In this document: piece after piece, positions 36,213 through 45,121 of the stretch
Numbering within the stretch: position 1 is the stretch's first letter
Layout of the letters: every line of letters starts with the position of its first letter
Assembly (NCBI RefSeq): GCF_044904675.1
Contig: NZ_JADIKJ010000008.1
Location: 1-64,000 of the forward strand
DNA: 64,000 bases
Source: Dyella_B jejuensis
GTDB lineage: Bacteria; Pseudomonadota; Gammaproteobacteria; Xanthomonadales; Rhodanobacteraceae
Direction: 5' to 3'
Notes under the pieces: generated by a model
The model's input: only the letters and a program-made list of their open reading frames with translations
Told to the model about the DNA's origin: nothing
Databases searched by the model: none
Translations under genes and position numbers: made by a program

Positions 36213-36238
36213 GCCCTCTTCCCCGCAGGGAAGAGGGC
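36213..36238. repeat. Palindromic repeat unit downstream of efpL
   Basis: GCCCTCTTCCC (36213-36223), loop CGCA, GGGAAGAGGGC (36228-36238): an 11 bp perfect stem of the same family as 15912-15936. It may also act as a terminator between efpL and the FUSC gene. Confidence 0.6.
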
Positions 36239-36337
36239 ATCGCTCGGAGCAAGCGAATGCGCTTTTCGTTCAAGCGACAGGCGACACCGTCCATGCGCTG
36301 AGGCAGAATCGGCGCATCCACGGCATCGTTCCCCACC

Positions 36338-38443
36338 ATGTCCGCCCGAGCCTATTCGCTACGCACCAGCGTGCTGCAAAGCCTGACCGCGACCAAGCGT
36401 CCGGACGTGCCGCCGTGGGTGGTCCTGCGCAATACGGCAGCCGTAGCGCTGCCGCTGGCCATCGGCATGCTCAGCGGCCACCAGGAAGCAGGGCTGGCGA
36501 TCGCCGCGGGCGCGCTGGACACCATGTTTTCCGATCAGCCCGGTCCCTATCGGCAACGGCTTTGGCAGTTGTTCCTGGCCTCGCTGGCGGCAGGGCTGGC
36601 ATCGCTGTGCGGATTCCTGATCGGCGGCGACCTGATACCGATCACCCTGGCCACGGCGGCCTTCGGCTTCTTCGGCGGGTTGCTGGTGGTGTTCGGCACC
36701 GACATCGCGCGGGTAGGCATGACCAGCATGATCCTGCTGGTGGTTACCGCCGCCACGCCCGCCACGCTGCACGAGGCATTGTCCGGGGCGTCGCTGATTT
36801 TTGCTGGCGGCCTGTTGCTGGCGCTGTTCTCGGTGGCCGCCTGGCCGTTGCAGCGATATCGCCCGGAGCGCAACGCGCTGGCGACCTTCTATCGCGGACT
36901 TGCCGCGCTGGCCCGGCAGCACACCCAGGATGACGCGGACGTGCCCGCCTTGACCGAGGCGATGACCACGCTGCAACAAACCCTGCTCGGCCGCCACCAT
37001 GCGCGCGGCCGCGCGATGGAAGCGTTCGCCGTATTGCTGGAGCTGGCCGAGCGGATCCGGCTGGAGCTGGTCGCCATGGCCGACATGCACGGCGCTGTGC
37101 CGGCCTATGCCATGTTTCGTGCCGATGCGGCGCGCGTGCTGACGGCGGTCGCCGAGGCGCTTGAAGCTGGCGAGCCGCCGGAGCAGGCCGCCCGTGCGCT
37201 GCAGACACTGCAGGCCAGCGAGCGCGCGTTGCTGGATGGTTCCGCGCGCAACGACAGCACGGCGACGCACATACACGCGCTCTCCGGCCAGCTCGCCGCC
37301 GCGGTACGTAACGCCAACTGGGCCGGTTCGCGCGGCGAAATCCGGGCGGCGGCAGCGGAAACGCGCCTGCCGCGCGCGCTGCGCGGCAACTCGGCGTTCG
37401 CTACCCTGCGCGCCAACTTCACCGTGCATTCGGTGGCGTTCCGCCACGCCATGCGTTGCGCGGTGTGCCTGAGCATCGCCCTGCTCGTCTCGCGCCTGTG
37501 GCAATTGCCGCACGGCTACTGGTTGCCGATGACCGCCGCGATCGTGCTGCGTCCCGATTTCGCCGCCACCTTCAATTTCGGGCTGCTGCGGGTGGCCGGC
37601 ACCATCCTCGGCCTCGTGCTGACCACGGCACTGCTATACATCACGCCGCATGACGCCTGGACCCACCTGGCGCTGATGGCCGTGCTGTGCATGGCGTTCC
37701 GTTACCTCGCCACCGCGCACTACGGCATCGCGGTGGCGGCGCTGACCGGTACGGTGGTGATCTTTCTTTCGTTCGAAGGCGTGAATTCCGGCACCGCCGT
37801 GCTGGACCGCGTCATCAACACCGCGCTCGGCAGCGGCATGGCCCTGCTCGCCTATATCCTGTGGCCCACCTGGGAACGCGGACGTGCGCGCGCGGCGCTG
37901 TCGGACATGCTTGACGCCTACGCGGAATACCTGCGCGCGCTGGCGCATCCGGAGCGGCGTGAAACACATCGCGAGGCACGCACCGCGGCGCGCACCGCGC
38001 GTACCAACGCGCAGGCCTCGATCGATCGCATGCAATCCGAGCCGGCCACGCCGCTGGTGCTGCTGGAACTGGCCAACGCGCTGTTCCTCAATGGCAACCG
38101 CCTGGCCCGCACCGCGATGACGCTGGAAGCCCTGCTGCACGATTGCGACAACCTGCCGGAACAGGCCGAAGTGACCAACTTCATCGACCATGCGGCAACC
38201 CAGCTGCATGCCCTGGCGGTCGCATTGCGCAATAGCCAGGCGCTGCCCCCGGCGCCCGAGCTGCGACCATTGCAGCGCAGCCTTTCCAGCTTGCTGGCGA
38301 TGGCCGACGATCGACCGCGCGCCGAGCAGCTAGTACGGATCAGCGACCGGCTGGTCGACAACATCAACACGCTTGTCCACGTGGCCGGACGCGGGCCGCA
38401 GGAGTCCGCGGCCACGGATGACCAGCGCCGCGTGCATCCCTGA
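36338..38443 (+). CDS. FUSC-family inner-membrane transporter
   Basis: 701 residues in two repeats. Each has about five or six membrane helices (residues ~30-165 and ~370-505) followed by a cytoplasmic helical domain. The second repeat has the conserved block LPHGYWLPMTAAIVLRPDFAATF, typical of FusC/YccS/AaeB proteins, many of which export aromatic acids. It lies 80 bp upstream of an ACMSD-type decarboxylase and kynureninase, so export of an aromatic kynurenine-pathway metabolite is a reasonable guess. The substrate cannot be read from sequence. Confidence 0.87.
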   Translation: MSARAYSLRTSVLQSLTATKRPDVPPWVVLRNTAAVALPLAIGMLSGHQEAGLAIAAGALDTMFSDQPGPYRQRLWQLFLASLAAGLASLCGFLIGGDLIPITLATAAFGFFGGLLVVFGTDIARVGMTSMILLVVTAATPATLHEALSGASLIFAGGLLLALFSVAAWPLQRYRPERNALATFYRGLAALARQHTQDDADVPALTEAMTTLQQTLLGRHHARGRAMEAFAVLLELAERIRLELVAMADMHGAVPAYAMFRADAARVLTAVAEALEAGEPPEQAARALQTLQASERALLDGSARNDSTATHIHALSGQLAAAVRNANWAGSRGEIRAAAAETRLPRALRGNSAFATLRANFTVHSVAFRHAMRCAVCLSIALLVSRLWQLPHGYWLPMTAAIVLRPDFAATFNFGLLRVAGTILGLVLTTALLYITPHDAWTHLALMAVLCMAFRYLATAHYGIAVAALTGTVVIFLSFEGVNSGTAVLDRVINTALGSGMALLAYILWPTWERGRARAALSDMLDAYAEYLRALAHPERRETHREARTAARTARTNAQASIDRMQSEPATPLVLLELANALFLNGNRLARTAMTLEALLHDCDNLPEQAEVTNFIDHAATQLHALAVALRNSQALPPAPELRPLQRSLSSLLAMADDRPRAEQLVRISDRLVDNINTLVHVAGRGPQESAATDDQRRVHP

Positions 38444-38523
38444 GCGGCCTGGCGAAGCGGCGAGAACCCTTCTGCTGCCTCCGCACAGGCCCCCCCGGGC
38501 ACCGCAGGCGTTACACTTGGCGG

Positions 38524-39558
38524 ATGCTGAAAATCGATACCCACGCCCATATCCTGCCGCGCGACTGGCCCAATCTTGCCGCCAAATACGGTAACGACGC
38601 CTTTCCGGTCATGAACCATACCGATGGCCGGCACCGCATTTACAAGGACGGCAAATTTTTTCGCGAGGTGTGGGAATCCTCCTTCGATGCGCAACATCGC
38701 ATCACCGACTACGCCCGCTTCGGCGTCGACGTGCAGGTGATCTCGACCGTGCCGGTGCTGTTTTCGTACTGGGCACCGGGCTACCAGGCGCTGGAGCTGC
38801 ATCGGCACCTGAACGATCACATGGCCGACGTGTGCCGGGATTTTCCGACGCACTACGCCGGCATCGGCACGGTGCCGCTGCAAGCGCCGGAGCTGGCGGT
38901 GCGCGAACTGGAACGTTGCATCGACGAACTAGGCCTGTGCGGCGTGCAGATCGGCTCGCATTGCAACGAATGGAACCTGGATGCACCGGAACTGTTCGCG
39001 TTCTTCGAAGCCGCCGCCGACCTGGGCGCGGCGATCATGGTGCATCCGTGGGACATGATGGGCGCGGCCACCATGCCCAAATACTGGATGCCATGGCTGG
39101 TGGGCATGCCAGCCGAGCAATCGCGCGCGGCCTGTTGCCTGGCCTTTGGCGGCGTGCTGGAACGCCTGCCGAAGCTGCGCGTGATGCTGGCGCATGGCGG
39201 CGGCAGTTTTCCCTGGACCATCGGACGCATCGAACATGGTTTCCGCATGCGTCCGGACCTGGTCGCGACCGACAATCCGCGCAACCCGCGCGAATACCTC
39301 AAGCACCTGTATTTCGATTCCTGCGTGCACGACCCGCAGGCCTTGCGTTATCTCCTGGATGTGACCGGCGTCGAGCGCGTCATGCTCGGCACCGATTATC
39401 CTTTCCCGCTGGGGGAGCAGGAGCCGGGCAGCGGCATTGAATCGCTGAAACTGGACGATCCCGCCCGTGCCCGCCTGTTTCACGGTACTGCGCTGGAGTG
39501 GCTGGGACTGCCGCAACAACGCTTCGTATCCCAAGCCCATACCCAGGAGCACGCATGA
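38524..39558 (+). CDS. Amidohydrolase, 2-amino-3-carboxymuconate-6-semialdehyde decarboxylase (ACMSD)-like
   Basis: 344-residue TIM-barrel metalloenzyme. The N-terminal DTHAHILP gives two zinc His, MVHPWDMMG a third, and GTDYPFPLGE the metal-binding Asp. The sequence around NLAAKYG and YWAPGYQALELHRHLND matches ACMSD well. The enzyme diverts the tryptophan/kynurenine product from quinolinate toward 2-aminomuconate. Kynureninase is two genes downstream. The stop overlaps the following secreted-protein start by 4 nt. Confidence 0.9.
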   Translation: MLKIDTHAHILPRDWPNLAAKYGNDAFPVMNHTDGRHRIYKDGKFFREVWESSFDAQHRITDYARFGVDVQVISTVPVLFSYWAPGYQALELHRHLNDHMADVCRDFPTHYAGIGTVPLQAPELAVRELERCIDELGLCGVQIGSHCNEWNLDAPELFAFFEAAADLGAAIMVHPWDMMGAATMPKYWMPWLVGMPAEQSRAACCLAFGGVLERLPKLRVMLAHGGGSFPWTIGRIEHGFRMRPDLVATDNPRNPREYLKHLYFDSCVHDPQALRYLLDVTGVERVMLGTDYPFPLGEQEPGSGIESLKLDDPARARLFHGTALEWLGLPQQRFVSQAHTQEHA

Positions 39559-40076
39559 ATTTCAGGCACTACTTGGTGCTGATCGTCGCCTTGGCGCTGG
39601 CCAACGTCACCGCGGCCCAGGCCGATGAGGTCAGCATGGCGTCGGGCAGCGTGCATTTCAGCACGCCCGCCAGCTGGGTCGGCATCATGCAGGTCGATGG
39701 CGATCCCGAAGTGCGCGTGTTCCAGGTGCCCGATCCCTCGCCGAGCGCGAGCGATACCTTGGCGCGCGTCAGCGTGTCGGTGAAGCAGGTCGCAAACCTG
39801 CAGGACTTCAACGACTACGTCAGCGGTGCCGTCGGCAAAGCCAAGAGCCTCAAGGATTACCAACCGGGCAACAGCGCGCCGAGCGACCCGAACAGCTTTG
39901 TCTATACCGCCCGCGAGAGCGGCACGCTGTACACCTACGTCGAGCGCTACTGGTTCCGTAACGGCCATGCGATCCAGCTGCGTTGTGCGCGGCCGTCCGC
40001 AAGCCAGGCCGGGCTGTCCTGGGCCACCAGCTTCGACAAAGGTTGCCTCGGCATTGCCGCCACATTGAATTCGTAA
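39555..40076 (+). CDS. Periplasmic protein of unknown function in the kynurenine group
   Basis: 173 residues with a signal peptide (cleavage after VTAAQA, residue ~23). The mature part begins DEVSMASGSVHFSTPASWVGI, resembling the start of secreted beta-rich proteins that follow a similar PxxW pattern, and ends with a Cys pair (LRCARPS, KGCLGIA). No enzyme motif is seen. ATGA overlap with the ACMSD-like gene indicates coupling; kynureninase follows 48 nt later. Confidence 0.7.
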   Translation: MNFRHYLVLIVALALANVTAAQADEVSMASGSVHFSTPASWVGIMQVDGDPEVRVFQVPDPSPSASDTLARVSVSVKQVANLQDFNDYVSGAVGKAKSLKDYQPGNSAPSDPNSFVYTARESGTLYTYVERYWFRNGHAIQLRCARPSASQAGLSWATSFDKGCLGIAATLNS

Positions 40077-40124
40077 TCGCCACACGTCCAACCGGAAGCA
40101 GCACGAACCAAGCTGGAAGCCCTG

Positions 40125-41405
40125 ATGTCCTCACCTTACGAAGCCACTGTCGCCTGGGCCCAGGCCCAGGACGCCGCCGATCCCTTGCGCGCATTCCGCG
40201 ACGAATTCCTGATCCCGCCGCATGAGCATGGCGACAGCCATTACTTCTGCGGCAATTCGCTGGGCCTGCAATCGCGCGCCGCGCGCGAGGCGGTTGAAAC
40301 GGAACTCGATTATTGGGGCGAACTGGGCGTGGAAGGCCACTTCAAGGGCCGCCTGCCGTGGATGGACTATCACGAGTTCGTGCGTGATCACCTGGCCGAA
40401 GTCGTCGGCGCGCAGCCGATCGAAGTGGTCGCGATGAATACGCTGGGCGTGAACCTGCACCTGATGATGGTGAGCTTCTATCGTCCCACCCCCGATCGCC
40501 ACGCGATCCTGATCGAGGCCGGCGCCTTTCCCACCGACCGCTACGCGGTGGAGTCGCAGATCCGCTACCACGGTTTCAGTCCATCTTTGTCGTTGATCGA
40601 ATTGGAAGGCGACGAGCCGAACGGCACCCTGTCCACGGCCGCGATCGAGCGCGCGCTGGCCGAACATGGTTCGCGCATTGCCTTGGTCATGCTGCCGGGC
40701 GTGCAATACCGCACCGGGCAGGCGTTCGACCTCAAGGCCATTACCGGGCTGGCGCACAAACATGGCTGCACCGTGGGCTTCGATCTGGCGCACGCCGTAG
40801 GCAACCTGCCGTTGCAACTGCACGACAGCAACGCTGACTTCGCGATCTGGTGCAGCTACAAATATCTCAACGGCGGCCCTGGCGCGGTGGGCGGCGCCTT
40901 CGTGCACAGTCGCCATGCGCAGGCCGCACTGCCGCGTTTTGCCGGCTGGTGGGGCCACGACAAGCACACCCGTTTCCAGATGGGGCCGGATTTCGAACCG
41001 ACGCCCGGCGCGGATGGCTGGCAGCTGTCCAATCCGCCGATCCTGTCGCTGGCGCCGCTGCGCGTGTCGCTGGAAATCTTCCATCGCGCCGGCATCCAAC
41101 GGCTGCGCGAAAAATCGCTGCAGCTTACCGGCTACCTGGAATGGCTGGTACGCAACCAGCTGGCCGACGTGCTCGACATTGTCACGCCGGCAGAGCCCGA
41201 GCGCCGTGGCGCACAGTTATCCATCCGCGTCTTGGGCGGCCGCCCCCAGGGGCGCGCGCTGTTCGAGCACCTTGTCGAACGCGGCATCATCGGCGACTGG
41301 CGCGAACCGGACGTAATCCGGATTTCCCCGGCACCGCTCTACAATCGTTTTGTGGATTGCCTGACGTTTGCCCAGGCCGTGCGCGGCTGGAAAGATGCTA
41401 CCTGA
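40125..41405 (+). CDS. kynU: Kynureninase
   Basis: 426-residue PLP enzyme of aminotransferase fold type I. The Schiff-base lysine is Lys246 in SYKYLNGGPG, with cofactor Asp220 in GFDLAHAVGN. The N-terminal YFCGNSLGLQ and the RLPWMDYHEF region are characteristic of kynureninases. It cleaves kynurenine or 3-hydroxykynurenine to (3-hydroxy)anthranilate and alanine. Its neighbours, an ACMSD-type decarboxylase and a FUSC transporter, support a role in tryptophan breakdown. It ends just before the AT-rich Rhs island. Confidence 0.95.
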   Translation: MSSPYEATVAWAQAQDAADPLRAFRDEFLIPPHEHGDSHYFCGNSLGLQSRAAREAVETELDYWGELGVEGHFKGRLPWMDYHEFVRDHLAEVVGAQPIEVVAMNTLGVNLHLMMVSFYRPTPDRHAILIEAGAFPTDRYAVESQIRYHGFSPSLSLIELEGDEPNGTLSTAAIERALAEHGSRIALVMLPGVQYRTGQAFDLKAITGLAHKHGCTVGFDLAHAVGNLPLQLHDSNADFAIWCSYKYLNGGPGAVGGAFVHSRHAQAALPRFAGWWGHDKHTRFQMGPDFEPTPGADGWQLSNPPILSLAPLRVSLEIFHRAGIQRLREKSLQLTGYLEWLVRNQLADVLDIVTPAEPERRGAQLSIRVLGGRPQGRALFEHLVERGIIGDWREPDVIRISPAPLYNRFVDCLTFAQAVRGWKDAT

Positions 41406-41454
41406 GTAACAGCGAGACTCTCGCAATTGTTCTTGCATACTCCCCGACTCAGCT

Positions 41455-41877
41455 TTACACCCATTCATTTCCGTAAATATCAAATGAAATTGATATCCAT
41501 TTTTTTGCAAGCTTCCGAACAAGATCGCAATCAATGTCGAAGCCACCGTTATTCTTGCAATGTATTCCCATGAAAAACTCAATTTTACCACCCGTCAAAG
41601 CAATACTTTCGAAGTAAGCATCATTGCTCAAGTATGGCTCACCCACCTGTTTCAGCAGAAAGTTTTCAGGGTAGTCAAATCCGTCCACACTTAAAGGAAA
41701 TGACACATAGGTCTTTTGATAACCCCCCTGAAGGGCTGCACCTCTTTTTGTTTTACGCGGCTCACCTATGGAATGAACAACATTCGCCTTCAGTGGTAGC
41801 GCCTCAACGATATCCTTTGCAGCGATGGTTGGATGCGTGATTCGAAGCGAGGCACTAAACAAAAATTTATTTTTCAT
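41455..41877 (-). CDS. DUF4279-type protein, probable immunity protein of the Rhs toxin
   Basis: 140 residues, AT-rich (41461-41520 has 19 G/C of 60 by count). The pattern ASLRITHPTIAAKDIVEALPLK, then GEPRKTKRG and a C-terminal DLVRKLAKKWISISFDIYG, resembles the DUF4279 family, small cytoplasmic proteins often found beside polymorphic toxins. ATG 41877 overlaps the toxin stop (ATGA), and GGAGGA lies 7 nt upstream inside the toxin's last codons, a strong coupled start. No signal peptide. Immunity function is inferred from position and size. Confidence 0.72.
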   Translation of the reverse strand: MKNKFLFSASLRITHPTIAAKDIVEALPLKANVVHSIGEPRKTKRGAALQGGYQKTYVSFPLSVDGFDYPENFLLKQVGEPYLSNDAYFESIALTGGKIEFFMGIHCKNNGGFDIDCDLVRKLAKKWISISFDIYGNEWV

Positions 41878-43268
41878 AAATAATCCTCCCAATTGCCGTG
41901 ATCGACAGCATCACCATTACTGTCACCACCCCATATGCGTCCATCCGGCGATACTCCGGTCCAGTCCTTCGGTCCTGCACCAATACCATCTTTAATATTG
42001 TGCACGTCATCCTTATCCCACCCATAGCGCCCTTTGGCATCGTCGATAGGGATCGTCCCCGGAGGCACACCTTTGGGCTTTGATTCAGTAGATTTATTAG
42101 CATAGCCATGAGGAGCGTATATGTCCGAAGGCGCTGCCAGTCCAGCATGACAATATGGTGACCGACAAGACGCCATATTCTCTGGGTATACCAAACCAAG
42201 GAAAAGCACCAGCCAGGGATTGGGCACCGCGATCGCTGTGACACGAATCTCTGGCAAAGACAAAGGACGCGGTACTGCGATGCTATTTACCGTGACGACG
42301 GGCACTTCGTTCACAACTCCAACGCCGCCCGAGCCTCCGCCACTTCCATTACCACTACTTCCTCCTGAAACAAACGATGGTAATCCACCACCTGGCGACG
42401 AATCATTCCCGCAATCTTGCGTGGGTAACGAGTGTTGCGCACCGCCGCCAACACTTGTGGACGGTATGCATGCACTCATTCCCGTTGAATCGAGATACGT
42501 TAGCGGATTGTCTTTTGCATACACGTAACGGTTGAAGTTGTACAGATCGCCTACTTTCGCCGGCACCGGATCAATTGAGATGAAGCGACCTAGATCCGCA
42601 TCGTAGTATCGCGCCTGCATGTAGGTGAGCCCTGTCAGCGGATCTTCATAACTTCCGGTAAAGCCGGGCGCTTCTTGTTTGTCGTGCTGCTGCATAGCAG
42701 CACCGTAGGCTTTGTAGTCGGTTTGCAATACCACATTGGCGTTGGCATCAGTCATGATGACGTTGCTGCCAAGGCGATCGGTATGTACGTAGTAGACTGA
42801 GTCGGTAACAGCCGGTGCGATAGGAATGGCGTATTCACCTGAACCTGAAAGCAGGGTGTAAGAAATGCCTTTACCGAACGGTGAGCCGTAGACATATAGG
42901 CGCTGCCCACCGTATTGCTGACGCGCTGCAATGGTGATAGCGATAATGAAGCGACTGTTGGAATTGCGGTTTTCGCATGCTTGCGACACCTCCGGCTCGC
43001 TTGGCTGATCGACATTGTAGGTGCCTAGCTTTACGCCGCCTTTCCCCGCTTCACCTCCCACGTACACATCTACTTGAGGCGAAGAGAGCGTCAGAGTGTA
43101 GTACTTCCAGCAGGCCCAGCCCTTGAGTAGGACTGCACCATTACCGTCGCCGAACACACCATCGACGTTGCCAAGGGTGATGGGAACAGCTTGAGCATGG
43201 CCGATACATGGCGTAAGTAAAGCGCCGAACACCAACGGCAACCACGACCTCCTTTGTTTTCCATACAT
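41874..43268 (-). CDS. Short Rhs-type polymorphic toxin with a PT33/Ntox33-like C-terminus
   Basis: 464 residues. Signal peptide (cleavage after GHAQA, ~residue 27); then a ~110-residue beta-rich module (NVDGVFGDGNG, KGWACW, VYVGGEAGKGG, QRLYVYGSPF) of a type seen at the start of secreted Xanthomonadales proteins. Next comes only the last part of an Rhs core: DRLGSNVIMTD, GFTGSYEDPLTGLTYMQARY, YYDADLGRFISIDP, NPLTYLDSTG. After a Gly/Ser linker the tail (KGVPPGTIPIDDAKGRYGWD, DVHNIKDGIGAGPKDWTG, DHGNWEDYL) matches my recollection of polymorphic toxin type 33, a predicted nuclease. There are no long YD-repeat shells. The island is less GC-rich than its surroundings, suggesting horizontal gain. 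Confidence 0.8.
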   Translation of the reverse strand: MYGKQRRSWLPLVFGALLTPCIGHAQAVPITLGNVDGVFGDGNGAVLLKGWACWKYYTLTLSSPQVDVYVGGEAGKGGVKLGTYNVDQPSEPEVSQACENRNSNSRFIIAITIAARQQYGGQRLYVYGSPFGKGISYTLLSGSGEYAIPIAPAVTDSVYYVHTDRLGSNVIMTDANANVVLQTDYKAYGAAMQQHDKQEAPGFTGSYEDPLTGLTYMQARYYDADLGRFISIDPVPAKVGDLYNFNRYVYAKDNPLTYLDSTGMSACIPSTSVGGGAQHSLPTQDCGNDSSPGGGLPSFVSGGSSGNGSGGGSGGVGVVNEVPVVTVNSIAVPRPLSLPEIRVTAIAVPNPWLVLFLGLVYPENMASCRSPYCHAGLAAPSDIYAPHGYANKSTESKPKGVPPGTIPIDDAKGRYGWDKDDVHNIKDGIGAGPKDWTGVSPDGRIWGGDSNGDAVDHGNWEDYL

Positions 43269-43855
43269 GGAAACGCTCCCTCCCTGACTTCATGGATTAT
43301 GGCCGGTCTATCTGCGAGATAGCGCCAAGACGTACTGACTGCATGCCGATAGGGGCCCTAGACAAATGAAAATTAGCCGCCCCCAAACGGGTATATCCTG
43401 AGCCATACGTGATATTCAATCGCTCTTCACTGTCATTTATGTTATGTCCGTTATCGGGCACTTACCTGATCACCAATCTTAAACCGCCACAACCTATTGT
43501 TTTTTTTGATGACGCAATGCGAAAGAATAGTAATTCAAAGAAAACTCTTCGCTACGGATATCTCATCTCCCTTCACAGCCATTCCGAAAGCGACTACGGA
43601 ACAACTAGTGATCCTTGAGACCGCTCGTCCTGAATTCGCCGGCGTAATGAAAGTGCTAATCGGCTTATAGTGCCGAATATAGATGTTCTGGAGCGACGAG
43701 ATGGAGTGATCCCATGGTTTCACGAGTGGCGTGAGGGGTTCTACCGCACGCCACTCCAAGATGTCGCGAGGAGGCTTTCGCGAGCAGTAACTGATTCGCG
43801 TCGACTGCATCCGGCTCAAGCCCCCATGCAGGGAGAGCGACTATCAACAGTTACG
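43269..43855. other. Gene-poor, relatively AT-rich stretch between the Rhs cassette and proA
   Basis: 587 bp. It should contain the promoter of the Rhs gene next to 43268 (GGGAGGGAG lies 6-14 nt upstream of its ATG). Short minus-strand frames at 43535-43819 and 43665-43847 resemble nothing I recognise and have no convincing start signals. It may be debris from acquisition of the toxin cassette. Confidence 0.5.
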
Positions 43856-45121
43856 TTACGTGACGATGCTTTGCGGATGGCGCACCTGTCCATCCCCGCG
43901 CACCACGAACCGCTCCACGGTCAGCGCCTCCGCGCCCATCGGCCCGTAGGCATGCAGGCGCGTGGTCGATATGCCAATTTCCGCGCCCAGGCCAAGTTCG
44001 CCGCCGTCGGAAAAACGCGAGGATGCATTGACCATCACCACCGCCGAGCGGATCGCCTGCACAAATCGCCGCGCGGCGCTTTCATCGCGGGTGACGATGA
44101 CTTCCGTGTGATCGGAACCGAAGCGCTGGATGTGACCTACCGCTACGCCGAGGTCATCAACCACGCGCACGGCGAGAATGAGATCGAGGAATTCCGCCGC
44201 GTAATCTTCGTCGCTGGCCGGACGCATGCCCGCCACCACAGCGCGCGAACGTTCGCAGCCACGCAGTTCCACGCCGCGCTCTTCCAGCACGCGCGCTGCC
44301 TTGGGCAGGAACGAGGCAGCGACGTCGCGATGCACCAGCAGCGTCTCCAGCGCATTGCAGACACCGGGGCGCGAAGTCTTGCCGTCAACCAGCAGGTTCA
44401 AGGCCAGTGCTTCATCCGCCGCGGCGTCGACATACAAATGGCAGACGCCTTTGTAGTGCTTGATGACAGGCACGCGCGCATGTTCGGCCACGAACCGGAT
44501 CAAGCCTTCGCCGCCGCGCGGAATCGCCAGATCGACGATATCGCTCAGTTGCAGCAGCTCGACCATCGTCTCGCGCCGGAGGTCTTCGATCAGCGTCAGC
44601 GCCGCGGCCGGAATGTCATGCCGTTCCAGCACGTCTTGCAGCACGCGGCCGATCGCGAGATTCGAATGCATTGCCTCCGAACCGCCGCGCAGGATGACTG
44701 CGTTGCCGGCCATCAGGCACAGGGCTGCCGCGTCGGCGGTCACGTTGGGACGCGCCTCGTAGATCATCGCGATGACGCCGAGCGGAATGCGCACGCGCTC
44801 GATATCCAGGCCGTTGGGGCGCGTTTCGCGGCGCGTGACCAGGCCGACCGGATCGGGCAGCGCGGCGACCTCGCGCACGGCGCCGGCCATGCCGATGACT
44901 CGCGTGTCGTCCAGGCGCAGCCGGTCCAGCATGGCGCCCTGGACGCCTTTTGCCGCGGCTTGCTGCACATCGCGCCGGTTGGCGGCGAGGATGGCATCGC
45001 GGCCTTCCTCCAGCGCCGTCGCCATGTCGCGCAGCAGCTTGCGCTTGCTGTCGCTGTCGAGCGCAAACATGGCCTGCGCGGCGTCGCGGCACGCCAGGGC
45101 CTGGGTACGGACCTCGCTCAT
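43856..45121 (-). CDS. proA: Gamma-glutamyl phosphate reductase
   Basis: 421-residue aldehyde-dehydrogenase-fold enzyme. The catalytic cysteine is in TSRPGVCNALETLL, and IYEARPNVTADAAALCLMAG is the classic ProA block. It reduces glutamyl-5-phosphate to the semialdehyde in proline synthesis, in complex with ProB. Its ATG overlaps the proB stop (ATGA). Last gene of the arginine/proline convoy. No clear intrinsic terminator follows. Confidence 0.96.
   Translation of the reverse strand: MSEVRTQALACRDAAQAMFALDSDSKRKLLRDMATALEEGRDAILAANRRDVQQAAAKGVQGAMLDRLRLDDTRVIGMAGAVREVAALPDPVGLVTRRETRPNGLDIERVRIPLGVIAMIYEARPNVTADAAALCLMAGNAVILRGGSEAMHSNLAIGRVLQDVLERHDIPAAALTLIEDLRRETMVELLQLSDIVDLAIPRGGEGLIRFVAEHARVPVIKHYKGVCHLYVDAAADEALALNLLVDGKTSRPGVCNALETLLVHRDVAASFLPKAARVLEERGVELRGCERSRAVVAGMRPASDEDYAAEFLDLILAVRVVDDLGVAVGHIQRFGSDHTEVIVTRDESAARRFVQAIRSAVVMVNASSRFSDGGELGLGAEIGISTTRLHAYGPMGAEALTVERFVVRGDGQVRHPQSIVT

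Noticed and set aside
43780..43850. Minus-strand GAGCCGGATGCAGTC resembling the 5' half of a group II intron domain V
   Set aside because: The complementary half and the GAAA bulge are absent and there is no reverse transcriptase; judged coincidental.
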